From Clostridium aquiflavi (GTDB lineage: Bacteria > Bacillota > Clostridia > Clostridiales > Clostridiaceae), in assembly GCF_031344075.1 (NCBI RefSeq), contig NZ_JAVJAN010000008.1, positions 33,991 to 97,990 on the forward strand: a stretch of DNA of 64,000 nucleotides, given 5' to 3'. Positions 34,749-44,727 of this stretch are shown in pieces. Within the stretch, counting starts at the first letter, position 1; each line of letters starts with the position of its first letter. The position numbers and the translations under genes are program-made. Under the pieces are notes generated by a model. It worked only from the letters and a program-made list of their open reading frames with translations, had not been told where the DNA came from and ran no database searches.

Positions 34749-36299
34749 TTATTTTTTAAATTTATTTACTAATGCTTCAAATTCTTCTTCATGATCCTTT
34801 AGATAATCATGAAAATTAACATTATCTTTTTCCAATAATAATGCTAATTCATAAAGAAATTCTGGAATATCTTCTGTTAAAATGTCTCCATATATTTTAC
34901 CAAGTCTTGCATTGCCTTCTTCAAAAGATCCATTTATATGAAGTTCAAATACGTCTTTAGTTTCATCATTTACTCTCTTCTTCTTTCCTGTAAATCCAAT
35001 CAAAGCAACTTCATGAATACCACATGAATTTCCACAGCCGGATATATGAACTCTAGGTAATACATCTTTTCTATAATTTTTCTCTTTAAAATATTTTAGT
35101 ATATTATCTAATATACCCTGGCTATTTAATATGCCTATTTGACATGTAGGTACTCCTATACAAGATATACTTTGTTCTAATGTAGTTTCTCCACCTAAAT
35201 CTTTTGTAGCTTCTAAAAGCCTTTTAGCTTCTTCTCCATTTAAATTTCTAATATACATGCCTTCTGTCATAGTAAGTCTTATTTCTACATCTTTAGTATT
35301 TTCAATTTCGTCAATAATTAATTTTAAATCTTTAAGATATAATTGACCTCCTATTGGATGAAAGTATACACTATACAATCCCTTTTGCTTTTGCTCATAC
35401 AATCTATTATGTTCTAAATCAATTTCTATACCTTCTTTGTTGCACTCTGATACATGTAAATGCAAAGTCAAATCTTCTTTGTCCCTTAATTCTTTCAAGT
35501 GTTTTTTATAGCAATTTAAAAATTCTTCTGGTCCCATTTTATCTAATATATATCTTATACGTGCTTTGTTTTTATTCTCATAGTCACCTTCTTCCATAAA
35601 TAGATTTGTCATAGCTTCAACATGATATAAGACGTCACTAGGATCTATAAGTTCATCACACACAATTCCTAACTTTGGATTTTTTCCTAACCCTCCGCCT
35701 ATGTATACCTTAAAATACTTTTTACCATTTTCTACAACTGCTAAAAACCCTAAATCTGTAACAGTAGAATGTCCACAATCCATATTACTGCTTGAAAATG
35801 AAACTTTAATTTTTCTAGGAAGATTATATGTATTTATTTTTCTTAAAAAATGATTATTTACTGCTAATGCATAAGGTGTAACATCAAAAGCTTCATATCT
35901 ATCTACACCTGCTAGTGGAGACATTGCAACATTTCTTGGATAATTTCCACCTGCTCCTCTAGTATATATATTATGTTCTAATCCTTCTTTCATTATTTCA
36001 CATGCATCATCTATAGATATATCATGAAATTGAACAGCTTGCCTTGTAGTTAAATGTATCTTTTCTAAATTATACTTTTTAGCCATATCATATATAAATT
36101 TTAATTCATCTACATGTGTTATTCCTGATGGTATTCTAAGACGCACCATAAATTTTTCACCACCACGATGAGCATATGTTCCCATGCCACCAGATATTTT
36201 CTTAAAATCCATTGCCGACATTTTACCTTCACAAAAATCATGACCTATTTTTCTGAAATCTTCTATTTCATCTAACAAAATTTTTTTCAACCTATCCAT
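34749..36299 (-). CDS. siroheme-4Fe4S sulfite/nitrite reductase
   Basis: 516 residues. Two ferredoxin-like/siroheme repeats: SAMDFKKISGGMGTYAHRGGEKFMVRLRIPSG at the N-terminus with TTRQAVQFHDI (~83-93), and the C-terminal cluster ligands CIGVPTCQIG (~384-393) and CGNSCG (~425-430). It reduces sulfite to sulfide or nitrite to ammonia with reduced ferredoxin; which one cannot be decided here. The gene has its own flanking terminators and interrupts the usual dnaJ-prmA adjacency. A nearby SsuABC-like transporter might suggest sulfur use, but it is 17 kb away. Confidence 0.88.
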   Translation of the reverse strand: MDRLKKILLDEIEDFRKIGHDFCEGKMSAMDFKKISGGMGTYAHRGGEKFMVRLRIPSGITHVDELKFIYDMAKKYNLEKIHLTTRQAVQFHDISIDDACEIMKEGLEHNIYTRGAGGNYPRNVAMSPLAGVDRYEAFDVTPYALAVNNHFLRKINTYNLPRKIKVSFSSSNMDCGHSTVTDLGFLAVVENGKKYFKVYIGGGLGKNPKLGIVCDELIDPSDVLYHVEAMTNLFMEEGDYENKNKARIRYILDKMGPEEFLNCYKKHLKELRDKEDLTLHLHVSECNKEGIEIDLEHNRLYEQKQKGLYSVYFHPIGGQLYLKDLKLIIDEIENTKDVEIRLTMTEGMYIRNLNGEEAKRLLEATKDLGGETTLEQSISCIGVPTCQIGILNSQGILDNILKYFKEKNYRKDVLPRVHISGCGNSCGIHEVALIGFTGKKKRVNDETKDVFELHINGSFEEGNARLGKIYGDILTEDIPEFLYELALLLEKDNVNFHDYLKDHEEEFEALVNKFKK

Positions 36300-36465
36300 T
36301 AAAACCTACCTACCTTTGCTTTAAGATTAACAATAAACAAACATTTATAAATTCCTCTACTCACTAGCTTTATATTACAATATAACCCATCTTTAAAATA
36401 TCCCTAAAATTAAAATGGTGCTTATCTTACAGTATTATCTTTATATATATTTCACTTTATTATGC

Positions 36466-36509
36466 AAAAAAATCGTTTCAAATTATATTAAAATTTGAAA
36501 CGATTTTTT
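36466..36509. terminator. dnaJ terminator
   Basis: AAAAAATCGTTTCAAATT pairs with AATTTGAAACGATTTTTT around a short loop; T-runs on both strands. It closes the heat-shock operon. Confidence 0.85.
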
Positions 36510-36518
36510 ATTTAAAAA

Positions 36519-37637
36519 TTATTTTTTTCTTCCGAAAAATGTTTTCTTAGAATTATGAGTATTTTCATTCATTTCTTCACCGCAAGCTTCCATAAACGTA
36601 TATAACGCTTCTTTTTGCTTTTGATTTAATCCTTTTGGTATATCAACAATAACTCTTACATATTGATCACCTTTTCCAGTAGAATTAACTCTAGCAACAC
36701 CTTTTCCTTTTAATCTAAATAGTGTTCCTGATTGTGTTCCTTCAGGAATAGTATATTTCACATTTCCTTCTACTGTTTTAACTGTAATCTCTGTACCAAG
36801 AGCTGCTTTAGCCATTGATATGTGAGTATCTATATAAATATCATTTCCTTTTCTTGTGAATTCCTTTGATTGAGCTACATTTATTCTAATGTATAAATCT
36901 CCAGGACTTCCCCCTCTTAAGCCATGTTCACCTTGTCCTCTAAGAGGCATAACATTTCCAGTATCAACTCCCGCAGGAATATTTACGTTTATCTTTCTTG
37001 TCTTTCTAACATTTCCATTTCCTCTACAATGTGTACAAGGTTTTTCAATTATATTTCCTGTACCACTACATCTATCACAAGTTGATGTTGATACAAAACT
37101 TCCAAGTGGAGTTTGTCTTTGTACTCTTACTTGACCTGAGCCGCCACAAGTTGGACAAGTCTTCTTAGAAGTTCCAGGTTCAGCACCTGAACCATTACAG
37201 TGTTCACAACTTTCGCTTCTATTAACTGTAATTTCCTTTTCAACTCCAAAAACAGCTTCTTCAAAAGTTAATGTTAATGTATATTCAATGTCATTTCCTC
37301 TAACTGGTCCATTTCTTCTACGTGTACTTGAACCGCCAGTAAACATATCAAAAATATCTCCAAAGCCGCCCATATCAAAGCCACCAAAGCCGCCTGATCC
37401 AAATCCACCGCCATTAAAATCAGCTGTTCCAAACTGATCATAATTAGATTTTTTTTCAGGATCAGAAAGCACTTGGTACGCTTCATTTATCTCTTTAAAT
37501 TTTTCTTCTGCTTCTGCATTTCCCTTATTCTTATCGGGATGATACTTAATAGCTAATTTTCTAAAAGCCTTTTTTATTTCATCATCACTTGCACCTTTTT
37601 GAAGTCCAAGAACTTCATAATAATCTTTGTTTGCCAT
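36519..37637 (-). CDS. dnaJ: chaperone DnaJ
   Basis: 372 residues. J-domain with the HPD motif (AIKYHPDKNKGN, ~28-39), Gly/Phe-rich linker (~70-100), four CxxCxGxG zinc-binding repeats (CEHCNGSG, CPTCGGSG, CDRCSGTG, CTHCRGNG) and a C-terminal substrate-binding part. It is the DnaK co-chaperone. The gap between dnaK and dnaJ holds an intercistronic hairpin. GGTGGTGAAC precedes the ATG. Last gene of the HrcA-regulated operon. Confidence 0.98.
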   Translation of the reverse strand: MANKDYYEVLGLQKGASDDEIKKAFRKLAIKYHPDKNKGNAEAEEKFKEINEAYQVLSDPEKKSNYDQFGTADFNGGGFGSGGFGGFDMGGFGDIFDMFTGGSSTRRRNGPVRGNDIEYTLTLTFEEAVFGVEKEITVNRSESCEHCNGSGAEPGTSKKTCPTCGGSGQVRVQRQTPLGSFVSTSTCDRCSGTGNIIEKPCTHCRGNGNVRKTRKINVNIPAGVDTGNVMPLRGQGEHGLRGGSPGDLYIRINVAQSKEFTRKGNDIYIDTHISMAKAALGTEITVKTVEGNVKYTIPEGTQSGTLFRLKGKGVARVNSTGKGDQYVRVIVDIPKGLNQKQKEALYTFMEACGEEMNENTHNSKKTFFGRKK

Positions 37638-37676
37638 TTATTAATGTTCACCACCTAGTTTTGTTTTCTACCTTAA

Positions 37677-37705
37677 AGAGGGAAGACGAGCATTGCCTTC
37701 CCTCT
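37677..37705. terminator. dnaK-dnaJ intercistronic hairpin
   Basis: AGAGGGAAG / CTTCCCTCT, a 9-bp GC-richer stem, with only a short T-run. It may reduce read-through into dnaJ or act as an RNA-processing boundary. Confidence 0.55.
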
Positions 37706-37740
37706 GAATTATTATATTAGATAACTAGAATATAGTAAAA

Positions 37741-39591
37741 TTATTTATCATCATCTACTTTAAAATCAGCATCTACAACATTGTCATCATGTGGTGCTTG
37801 CTCTGCTCCACCTGCTGCATTTGGATCAAATCCACCAGCTTGAGATGGATCTCCACCTGCTGCTGCATAAACTTTAGAAGATACAGCATAGAATTCTTGA
37901 GTTAATTCTTCTGTAGCTTTCTTTATAGCTTCTAAATCTTCTCCATCTTTTATAGCTTTAAGAGCTTCTAATTTTTCAGTAACTTTAGCTTTGTCTTCTG
38001 CTGATACTTTATCTCCAAGTTCAGTTAAGGCTTTTTCTGTTTGATAGATTAATTGATCTGCATTATTTAAAGTTTCTACCTTTTCTTTTCTCTTCTTATC
38101 TTCTTCTGCAAATTTTTCTGCTTCTTTTACAGCTTTATCTATTTCTTCATCATTTAAGTTAGTAGATGCAGTAATAGTTATATTAGCTTCTTTTCCTGTT
38201 CCTTTATCTAATGCTGATACTTTAACAATACCATTAGCATCAATATCAAAAGTAACTTCAATTTGAGGAATTCCTCTTGGTGCTGGAGCTATTCCTGATA
38301 AAGTAAATCTTCCTAATGATTTATTATCCATAGCCATTTGTCTTTCACCTTGAACTACATTTATTTCAACTGATGTTTGACTATCTGCTGCAGTTGAGAA
38401 TATTTGACTCTTTTTAGTTGGAATAGTTGTATTTCTTTCAATTAATGGAGTTGCTATTCCACCAGCTGTTTCTATTCCTAAAGTTAATGGTGTAACATCT
38501 AATAATAATACATCTTTAACTTCTCCTGTTAATACTCCTGCTTGAACTGCAGCTCCTACTGCTACACATTCATCCGGATTAACTCCCTTTGATGGATCTT
38601 TTCCTGTAAAGTTTTTAACTGCTTCTACAACAGCAGGTATTCTTGTTGATCCACCAACTAAGATTATTTTTTCAATTTCATCTATAGAAATTGCAGCATC
38701 ACTTAATGCTTTTTTCATAGGTTCAATACTTCTTTGAACTAAGTCATTAGTAATTTCATTGAATTTAGCTCTTGTTAAGTTTAGGTCTATATGTTTTGGA
38801 CCTGTTGCATCAGCTGTTATAAATGGTAAATTGATATTTGTTTGCATTGATGAAGATAATTCAATCTTTGCTTTTTCTGCTGCTTCTTTTAATCTTTGAA
38901 GAGCCATTTTATCTTGTCTTAAATCAATTCCATTTTCTGCCTTAAATGTTTCTGCTATATAATCCATAACTTTTTGGTCGAAGTCATCTCCACCAAGTTT
39001 TGTATCACCATTAGTAGATAATACTTCAAATACTCCATCTCCTAATTCTAAGATAGATACATCAAAAGTACCACCACCTAAATCATAAACTAATATTTTA
39101 TGATTTGAATCCATTTTATCTAATCCATAAGCTAAAGCTGCTGCTGTTGGTTCATTGATTATTCTTAATACTTCTAAACCAGCAATTTTACCTGCATCTT
39201 TTGTTGCTTGTCTTTCACTATCATTAAAGTAAGCTGGTACTGTAATAACCGCTTGAGTTACACTTTCACCTAAATAGCTTTCAGCATCAGCTTTTATTTT
39301 TTGAAGTACCATAGCTGAAATTTCTTGTGGTGAATAGTTCTTACCATCTATATCAACTTTATAAGAAGTTCCCATATGTCTCTTTATTGAGATAATAGTT
39401 TTGTCTGGATTTGTTATCGCTTGTCTTTTAGCTACTTGACCTACTAGTCTTTCTCCGCCAGCTTGGAAAGATACTACTGATGGAGTAGTTCTTGCTCCTT
39501 CTGAATTTGTTATAACAACAGGTTCTCCACCTTCCATAACTGCAACACATGAATTAGTTGTACCTAAGTCAATTCCTATTATTTTTCCCAT
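37741..39591 (-). CDS. dnaK: chaperone DnaK (Hsp70)
   Basis: 616 residues. Hsp70 signatures: GIDLGTTNSCVAVMEGG at the start, VYDLGGGTFDVSIL (~171-184), VGGSTRIPAV (~309-318), then the substrate-binding domain and a helical lid ending in an acidic DDDK tail. It lacks the alpha-lobe insert of Gram-negative DnaK, as usual in Firmicutes. GGAGGAATAT precedes the ATG. Third gene after hrcA and grpE. Confidence 0.99.
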   Translation of the reverse strand: MGKIIGIDLGTTNSCVAVMEGGEPVVITNSEGARTTPSVVSFQAGGERLVGQVAKRQAITNPDKTIISIKRHMGTSYKVDIDGKNYSPQEISAMVLQKIKADAESYLGESVTQAVITVPAYFNDSERQATKDAGKIAGLEVLRIINEPTAAALAYGLDKMDSNHKILVYDLGGGTFDVSILELGDGVFEVLSTNGDTKLGGDDFDQKVMDYIAETFKAENGIDLRQDKMALQRLKEAAEKAKIELSSSMQTNINLPFITADATGPKHIDLNLTRAKFNEITNDLVQRSIEPMKKALSDAAISIDEIEKIILVGGSTRIPAVVEAVKNFTGKDPSKGVNPDECVAVGAAVQAGVLTGEVKDVLLLDVTPLTLGIETAGGIATPLIERNTTIPTKKSQIFSTAADSQTSVEINVVQGERQMAMDNKSLGRFTLSGIAPAPRGIPQIEVTFDIDANGIVKVSALDKGTGKEANITITASTNLNDEEIDKAVKEAEKFAEEDKKRKEKVETLNNADQLIYQTEKALTELGDKVSAEDKAKVTEKLEALKAIKDGEDLEAIKKATEELTQEFYAVSSKVYAAAGGDPSQAGGFDPNAAGGAEQAPHDDNVVDADFKVDDDK

Positions 39592-39669
39592 AATATATTC
39601 CTCCTAAATTTGGTTTAATTTATTTGTATATTTTATTTAAATATTAGCCTCTTTTCATAGGCTAGTTAA

Positions 39670-40290
39670 TTAGTTAGCTACTTTAACAACTGTATATCTA
39701 ATTACTTTATCTTCTTTTTTATATCCTTTTAAGAAAACTTCTGCAATTTGATTTTTTCCCATATTCTCATCTTCTATATGCATTACTGCTTGATGAAGAT
39801 TTGGATCAAAATCTGCTGATGCATCTATTTCTTCAACTCCTAGTTTTTCAAAAGAACCTTGGCAAGATTTTATTGTCATCTCTACACCTTTTTTTAGGTC
39901 TTCAAGACTTCCTTCTGCAGCAACTGCTCTTTCAAGATTATCTAAAACAGGAACTAATTCTTTTAATACATCTACACATGCATCTGAGTATATTCCTTGT
40001 TTTTCTTTAGTTGTTCTTTTTCTGTAGTTGTCATATTCAGCAGTAATTCTTAATACTCTATCATTTAAAGATTCCATTTCCTGCTTTAATTTTTCATTTT
40101 CTTCTTTATACTTTTTCATCATGCTAAGTTCATCCTCTTCTTCATTTAAAGATTCTTCAGAAGCTTCATCATTTAGATTTTCCTTATCATTATTTTCAAT
40201 GTTATCTTCTTTTTTTTCATTTTCTTCGATAACATCTTCAATTATCTCTTCTACTTCTTCATTTTTTAAAGTTTCACCATTATATTCCAT
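39670..40290 (-). CDS. grpE: nucleotide exchange factor GrpE
   Basis: 206 residues. A long acidic Glu/Asn-rich N-terminus (~1-55), coiled coil, then the beta-wing with YRKRTTKEKQGIYSDACVDVLKELVPVLDNLERAV, and the C-terminal hallmark HQAVMHIEDENMGKNQIAEVFLKGYKKEDKVIRYTVVKVAN. It drives ADP release from DnaK. Co-transcribed with hrcA and dnaK. Confidence 0.97.
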   Translation of the reverse strand: MEYNGETLKNEEVEEIIEDVIEENEKKEDNIENNDKENLNDEASEESLNEEEDELSMMKKYKEENEKLKQEMESLNDRVLRITAEYDNYRKRTTKEKQGIYSDACVDVLKELVPVLDNLERAVAAEGSLEDLKKGVEMTIKSCQGSFEKLGVEEIDASADFDPNLHQAVMHIEDENMGKNQIAEVFLKGYKKEDKVIRYTVVKVAN

Positions 40291-40328
40291 TTCTGAAATT
40301 ACACCTCTTCTCTTATTGATTATAAAAA

Positions 40329-41360
40329 TTATTTATTCTGATTATTTAACATATTGTTTAATTCTTTTACAATTTCAGCCATTATTGCTATTACTTTAGA
40401 ATAATCTATTCTTCTAGGACCTATTAATCCAATGGTTCCAATGGGTCTATTTCCAAAAGAATATTCTGCAGCTATTATGCTACATTCTTTAGCTTGTGGC
40501 TTATAATTTTCTTCACCTATTCTAATAGTTATATCTTCATTTGTTTTAAGTAAATCTCTTAATGACTCTTTATCATTAAGAAGAGATAACATTTCCTTAG
40601 CTTTTTCAATATCGTTGTATTCTGGATAGTTAAATATATTAGTAGTGCCCTCCATAATTAAATCAGGTGAATCTGCTGCATTTTTTAGAGTTTCATATAA
40701 TGGAGTTAACAAAGCATTAAATAATTCATCGTATCCTTGTAAATCTTCTTTTAATTGATTGATAACTTGTAAATTTATTTGTTCTATACAAAGATTTACC
40801 AGTCTCCTATTAATAACTGCATTTATCTTATTCAATTCCTCAATTGTCGGCGTTGAATTAACTCTTATTATATGATTTTTCATTACTCCAGCATCTGTTA
40901 TTATTACTGATACTAATGTAGTACTATCTACTTTCATCAACTGAAGTGATTTAATAAAACTTTTATTTACTGATGGAGTTTGAACTACACAAGTTAAATT
41001 AGTAAGTTCTGATAATAAAGAACTTGTTTGTCTAACTATTTTATCTACTTCTAACATAGCCGTATCTATAATATATTGCTTTATTCTCAAATTTTCTTCA
41101 GGTGTTAGCAATTGATTTTCCATCAAATTATCAACATATAATCTATATCCCTTACTAGATGGAACTCTTCCTGACGAAGCATGAGGTTGTTCTAAATAAC
41201 CCATATCTTCAAGATCTGCCATCTCATTTCTAATGGTTGCAGACCCTACCCCTAAGTTATACTTTTTAGCAATAGTTCTAGAGCCAACTGGATCTCCAGT
41301 ATGAATATAATCATTGATAATAGCTTGAAGTATTTTTATTTTTCTATCATCAATAGTCAT
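40329..41360 (-). CDS. hrcA: heat-inducible transcription repressor HrcA
   Basis: 343 residues. Winged HTH (RKIKILQAIINDYIHTGDPVGSRTIAKKYNLGVGSATIRNEMADLEDMGYLEQPHASSGRVPS) and a C-terminal IGLIGPRRIDYSKVIAIMAEI segment are diagnostic. It represses its own operon at CIRCE. The ATG at 41360 (after GAGGTGA) is chosen; a GTG at 41387 lies within the CIRCE element and cannot be the real start. Confidence 0.97.
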   Translation of the reverse strand: MTIDDRKIKILQAIINDYIHTGDPVGSRTIAKKYNLGVGSATIRNEMADLEDMGYLEQPHASSGRVPSSKGYRLYVDNLMENQLLTPEENLRIKQYIIDTAMLEVDKIVRQTSSLLSELTNLTCVVQTPSVNKSFIKSLQLMKVDSTTLVSVIITDAGVMKNHIIRVNSTPTIEELNKINAVINRRLVNLCIEQINLQVINQLKEDLQGYDELFNALLTPLYETLKNAADSPDLIMEGTTNIFNYPEYNDIEKAKEMLSLLNDKESLRDLLKTNEDITIRIGEENYKPQAKECSIIAAEYSFGNRPIGTIGLIGPRRIDYSKVIAIMAEIVKELNNMLNNQNK

Positions 41361-41376
41361 AATCTCACCTCTTTTG

Positions 41377-41403
41377 TTAGCACTCACTATGTTCGAGTGC
41401 TAA
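41377..41403. promoter_or_regulatory. CIRCE operator
   Basis: Perfect TTAGCACTC-N9-GAGTGCTAA, the HrcA binding site, placed between the promoter and hrcA. It predicts heat-shock induction of hrcA-grpE-dnaK-dnaJ. Confidence 0.97.
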
Positions 41404-41416
41404 TGACTATGTTTTT

Positions 41417-41445
41417 AATATAGTATTTATCATGTTTTTTGTCAA
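41417..41445 (-). promoter_or_regulatory. sigma-A promoter of the hrcA operon
   Basis: TTGACA (41445-41440), 17-nt spacer, TATATT (41422-41417), immediately upstream of CIRCE, so HrcA would block transcription initiation or early elongation. Confidence 0.85.
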
Positions 41446-41544
41446 TTCTATTTATATTTAATATAAAGATCTTCACTTCTTTTATTTGATTTTTTATTGA
41501 CTTTTCTCCATTTTTCTCATTTTTACTCTAATTTACTATAAAAG

Positions 41545-42684
41545 TTATATTATAAAATCACTCATAACACTATTTGATACTTCTATTCCACGAGATGTCA
41601 AATATATTCTACCCCCATTACGAACTAATAATTCTTGTTTAATATTTTTATCAATTATGGTTCCATATACCTCGTCTATATCTTTTTTAAACCTCTCTTT
41701 AAATTCGCTTTCTTCTATTCCGCTAATCATTCTAAGCCCCATAAACATGAATTCTTCCATGTTATCATTTATATTATTTTTATAGATTTCATTTTCAACA
41801 TTTTTATTATTATTTATATTTTTAATATAAAGTTCTATATCATCTATGTTTTTTATTCTTTTCCCATCAATATAAGAACTTGCTGAAGCTCCTAGTCCTA
41901 AATATTCATTTAATTTCCAATAAACTGTATTATGGTAACATTCTTTTTCATCTTTTGCAAAATTAGAAATCTCATATTGATTATATCCATTATCTTTCAA
42001 AAATTCTTTTGTGAGCAAATACATTTCTCTTTCTTCTTCTTCAGATGGTAAATTTAATTTATCTTTATTATATAAATTATAAAAACAAGTTCCCTCTTCA
42101 ATTATTAGACTATATGCAGATATGTGTTCTGGATTAAATTCTATTATTTTCTCTAATGTTCTTCTCCAATCTTCTACACTTTGATTTGGCAATCCAAACA
42201 TTAAGTCTATATTTATATTTGTAAATCCTACTTTTCTTGCCAATAAATAATTATTTTCAAATTCTTCAAGAGTATGAATTCTCCCGATTTCTTTTAAAAG
42301 AGATGATTTTGTAGATTGAAGTCCCATACTTATTCTATTTACATTATATTTTTTCATAATTTTTAGCTTATCTTCACTTAAACTACCTGGATTACATTCC
42401 ATAGTAAATTCTAAATTTTCTTCTAATCTTAAAGTATTAATGCATTTTAAAAGCTTCTCTAATTCTATTTCATTTAAATAAGAGGGTGTACCACCTCCAA
42501 TAAATATACTTTTAATTTTATAATTGCTAGATTTAGTTCTAATCTCCTTATTAAGTGCATTTACATACTCACTAATAAATTTTTCTTTTCCTGAATATGA
42601 GGGAAAATCACAATATAAGCATTTTTGCTTACAAAACGGAATATGTATATATAAAGATATTTCTTTTAAAAATAGTTCTTTCAT
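41545..42684 (-). CDS. hemW: radical SAM heme chaperone HemW
   Basis: 379 residues. The radical-SAM motif IHIPFCKQKCLYCDFPSY (~13-30), FIGGGTPSYL (~62-71), GLQS and NIDLMFGLPNQ are present. The sequence has the CxxxCxxC motif followed by Asp-Phe and not the extra Cys of true HemN coproporphyrinogen oxidases, pointing to HemW, a heme-insertion chaperone. It lies between lepA and hrcA, its usual place in Firmicutes. AGGAGGAG precedes the ATG. Confidence 0.93.
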   Translation of the reverse strand: MKELFLKEISLYIHIPFCKQKCLYCDFPSYSGKEKFISEYVNALNKEIRTKSSNYKIKSIFIGGGTPSYLNEIELEKLLKCINTLRLEENLEFTMECNPGSLSEDKLKIMKKYNVNRISMGLQSTKSSLLKEIGRIHTLEEFENNYLLARKVGFTNINIDLMFGLPNQSVEDWRRTLEKIIEFNPEHISAYSLIIEEGTCFYNLYNKDKLNLPSEEEEREMYLLTKEFLKDNGYNQYEISNFAKDEKECYHNTVYWKLNEYLGLGASASSYIDGKRIKNIDDIELYIKNINNNKNVENEIYKNNINDNMEEFMFMGLRMISGIEESEFKERFKKDIDEVYGTIIDKNIKQELLVRNGGRIYLTSRGIEVSNSVMSDFII

Positions 42685-42725
42685 CTTTTCTCCTCCTAAT
42701 TAATGCTTTTTAATACTTTTAGATG

Positions 42726-42757
42726 AAAAAAGCTGACAAATTTGTCAGCTTTTTTTC
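42726..42757. terminator. lepA terminator
   Basis: AAAAAAGCTGACAAA pairs with TTTGTCAGCTTTTTT, perfect 15-bp stem; T-runs on both strands. Confidence 0.9.
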
Positions 42758-42781
42758 TTATGTTTAATTTTTATTATATTT

Positions 42782-44584
42782 TTAATCTACTTTTAATACT
42801 GCCATAAATGCTTCTTGTGGTACTTCAACAGAACCAACCTGTCTCATTCTCTTCTTACCTTCTTTTTGCTTTTCAAGTAATTTCTTCTTTCTTGAAATAT
42901 CTCCACCATAACATTTAGCCAATACATCTTTTCTCATAGCTTTTACTGTTTCTCTTGCTATAATTTTTGAGCCAATTGCAGCTTGAATTGGAACTTCAAA
43001 CATTTGTCTTGGAATTATTTCTTTTAACTTCTCAGCTATGCCTCTTCCTTTGCTATAAGCTCTTTCATCTGGAACTATCATTGATAATGCATCAACTACA
43101 TCTCCATTTAATAAAATATCAAGCTTAACTAACTTAGTTGTCTTGTATCCTTTAAATTCATAGTCTAAAGATGCGTATCCTCTAGTTCTAGATTTTAATG
43201 TATCGAAAAAGTCATAAACTATTTCATTTAGCGGCATATCATAAGTTATTACTGCTCTTGTTTCTTCTATATATTGCATGTCTATATAAATTCCACGACG
43301 TTCTTGACATAATTCCATAACAGCTCCAACATAATCAGTTGGTGTAATTATAGATGCTTTTACCACTGGTTCTTCCATAAAATCTATTTCTGTCATTGGT
43401 GGTAAATTAGTTGGATTAGTAATATCCAATACTTCACCATTTGTCTTAGTAACCTTATATATAACTGATGGTGCTGTAGTAATTATATCTAAATTAAATT
43501 CTCTTTCAACTCTTTCTTGAATTATTTCCATATGCAATAATCCTAGGAATCCACATCTGAAACCAAAACCTAATGCGATAGATGTTTCAGGTTCAAAGTT
43601 TAATGCTGCATCATTTATTTGTAATTTTTCTAATGCTTCTTTTAATTCATCGTACTTTGCTCCATCTACTGGATATATTCCTGAATAAACCATAGGTATT
43701 GCTGGTTTATATCCTGGTAATGCCTTTCCTGTTGGTCTACTAGCTTCTGTTATAGTATCACCAACTCTTGCATCTCTAACATTCTTTATTGATGCTGTTA
43801 TGTAACCAACGTCTCCTGCGCTTAATTCTGGAACTGCAAGCGCGCTTGGAATAAACACACCTACTTCAGTTACATCATAAACTTTGTTAGTTGCCATAAG
43901 TTTTATTTTATCACCTGGTTTTACTTTACCATCAAGTACTCTTACAATAGATACAACACCCTTATAACTATCATAATAAGAATCAAAAATCAAAGCCTTT
44001 AAAGGTGCTTCTTCATCTCCATCAGGTGGAGGTAAAGTTTCAACTATACTTTCTAAAACCTGTTCTATATTTAAACCTGTTTTTGCTGAAATCATAGGTG
44101 CACTTCCTGCATCTATTCCTATTACATCTTCAATTTCTTGTTTTACTTCTTCTGGTCTAGCTGAAGGTAAATCAATTTTATTTATAACTGGTGAAATTTC
44201 TAAGTCATTATCTAAAGCTAAATAGCAATTTGCTAAAGTTTGAGCTTGAATCCCTTGAGTTGCATCAACTACTAATAAAGCACCTTCACATGCTGCTAGA
44301 CTTCTAGAGACTTCATATGTAAAATCCACATGTCCTGGAGTATCTATAAGATTAAATATATACTCTTCTCCATTCTCTCTCCTATAGACTAATCTAGCTG
44401 CTTGAGACTTTATTGTTATGCCTCTTTCTCTTTCAATCTCCATATTATCTAAGATTTGTTCTTCCATTTCTCTCTTAGTTAATGTTCCTGTTGTTTCTAA
44501 CAATCTATCTGCAAGTGTTGACTTACCGTGATCGATATGTGCTACTATTGAAAAATTTCGTATATATTTTTGTCTTTCACTCAT
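42782..44584 (-). CDS. lepA: elongation factor 4 (LepA)
   Basis: 600 residues, the standard length. GTPase motifs AHIDHGKSTLADRLLE (~15-30), DTPGHVDF (~80-87) and NKIDLP (~134-139); the LepA-specific C-terminal domain with RRGIYIDMQYIEE and AYSKGRGIAEKLKEIIPRQMFEVPIQAAIG and DISRKKKLLEKQKEGKKRM. It remodels ribosomes under stress. Upstream lie spoIIP and gpr. Confidence 0.98.
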   Translation of the reverse strand: MSERQKYIRNFSIVAHIDHGKSTLADRLLETTGTLTKREMEEQILDNMEIERERGITIKSQAARLVYRRENGEEYIFNLIDTPGHVDFTYEVSRSLAACEGALLVVDATQGIQAQTLANCYLALDNDLEISPVINKIDLPSARPEEVKQEIEDVIGIDAGSAPMISAKTGLNIEQVLESIVETLPPPDGDEEAPLKALIFDSYYDSYKGVVSIVRVLDGKVKPGDKIKLMATNKVYDVTEVGVFIPSALAVPELSAGDVGYITASIKNVRDARVGDTITEASRPTGKALPGYKPAIPMVYSGIYPVDGAKYDELKEALEKLQINDAALNFEPETSIALGFGFRCGFLGLLHMEIIQERVEREFNLDIITTAPSVIYKVTKTNGEVLDITNPTNLPPMTEIDFMEEPVVKASIITPTDYVGAVMELCQERRGIYIDMQYIEETRAVITYDMPLNEIVYDFFDTLKSRTRGYASLDYEFKGYKTTKLVKLDILLNGDVVDALSMIVPDERAYSKGRGIAEKLKEIIPRQMFEVPIQAAIGSKIIARETVKAMRKDVLAKCYGGDISRKKKLLEKQKEGKKRMRQVGSVEVPQEAFMAVLKVD

Positions 44585-44727
44585 ATATATAACTACCTTA
44601 ATAAGGCAGTTTAGTCACCCCCATTGTATTTAAATAAAACCTTTTATTTTTTTCAAGTGCCTAAATTATATCATACATGTATTTAATATTTCTATATAAA
44701 ACTTTTTCAAACCCTTTTATCTAAATA

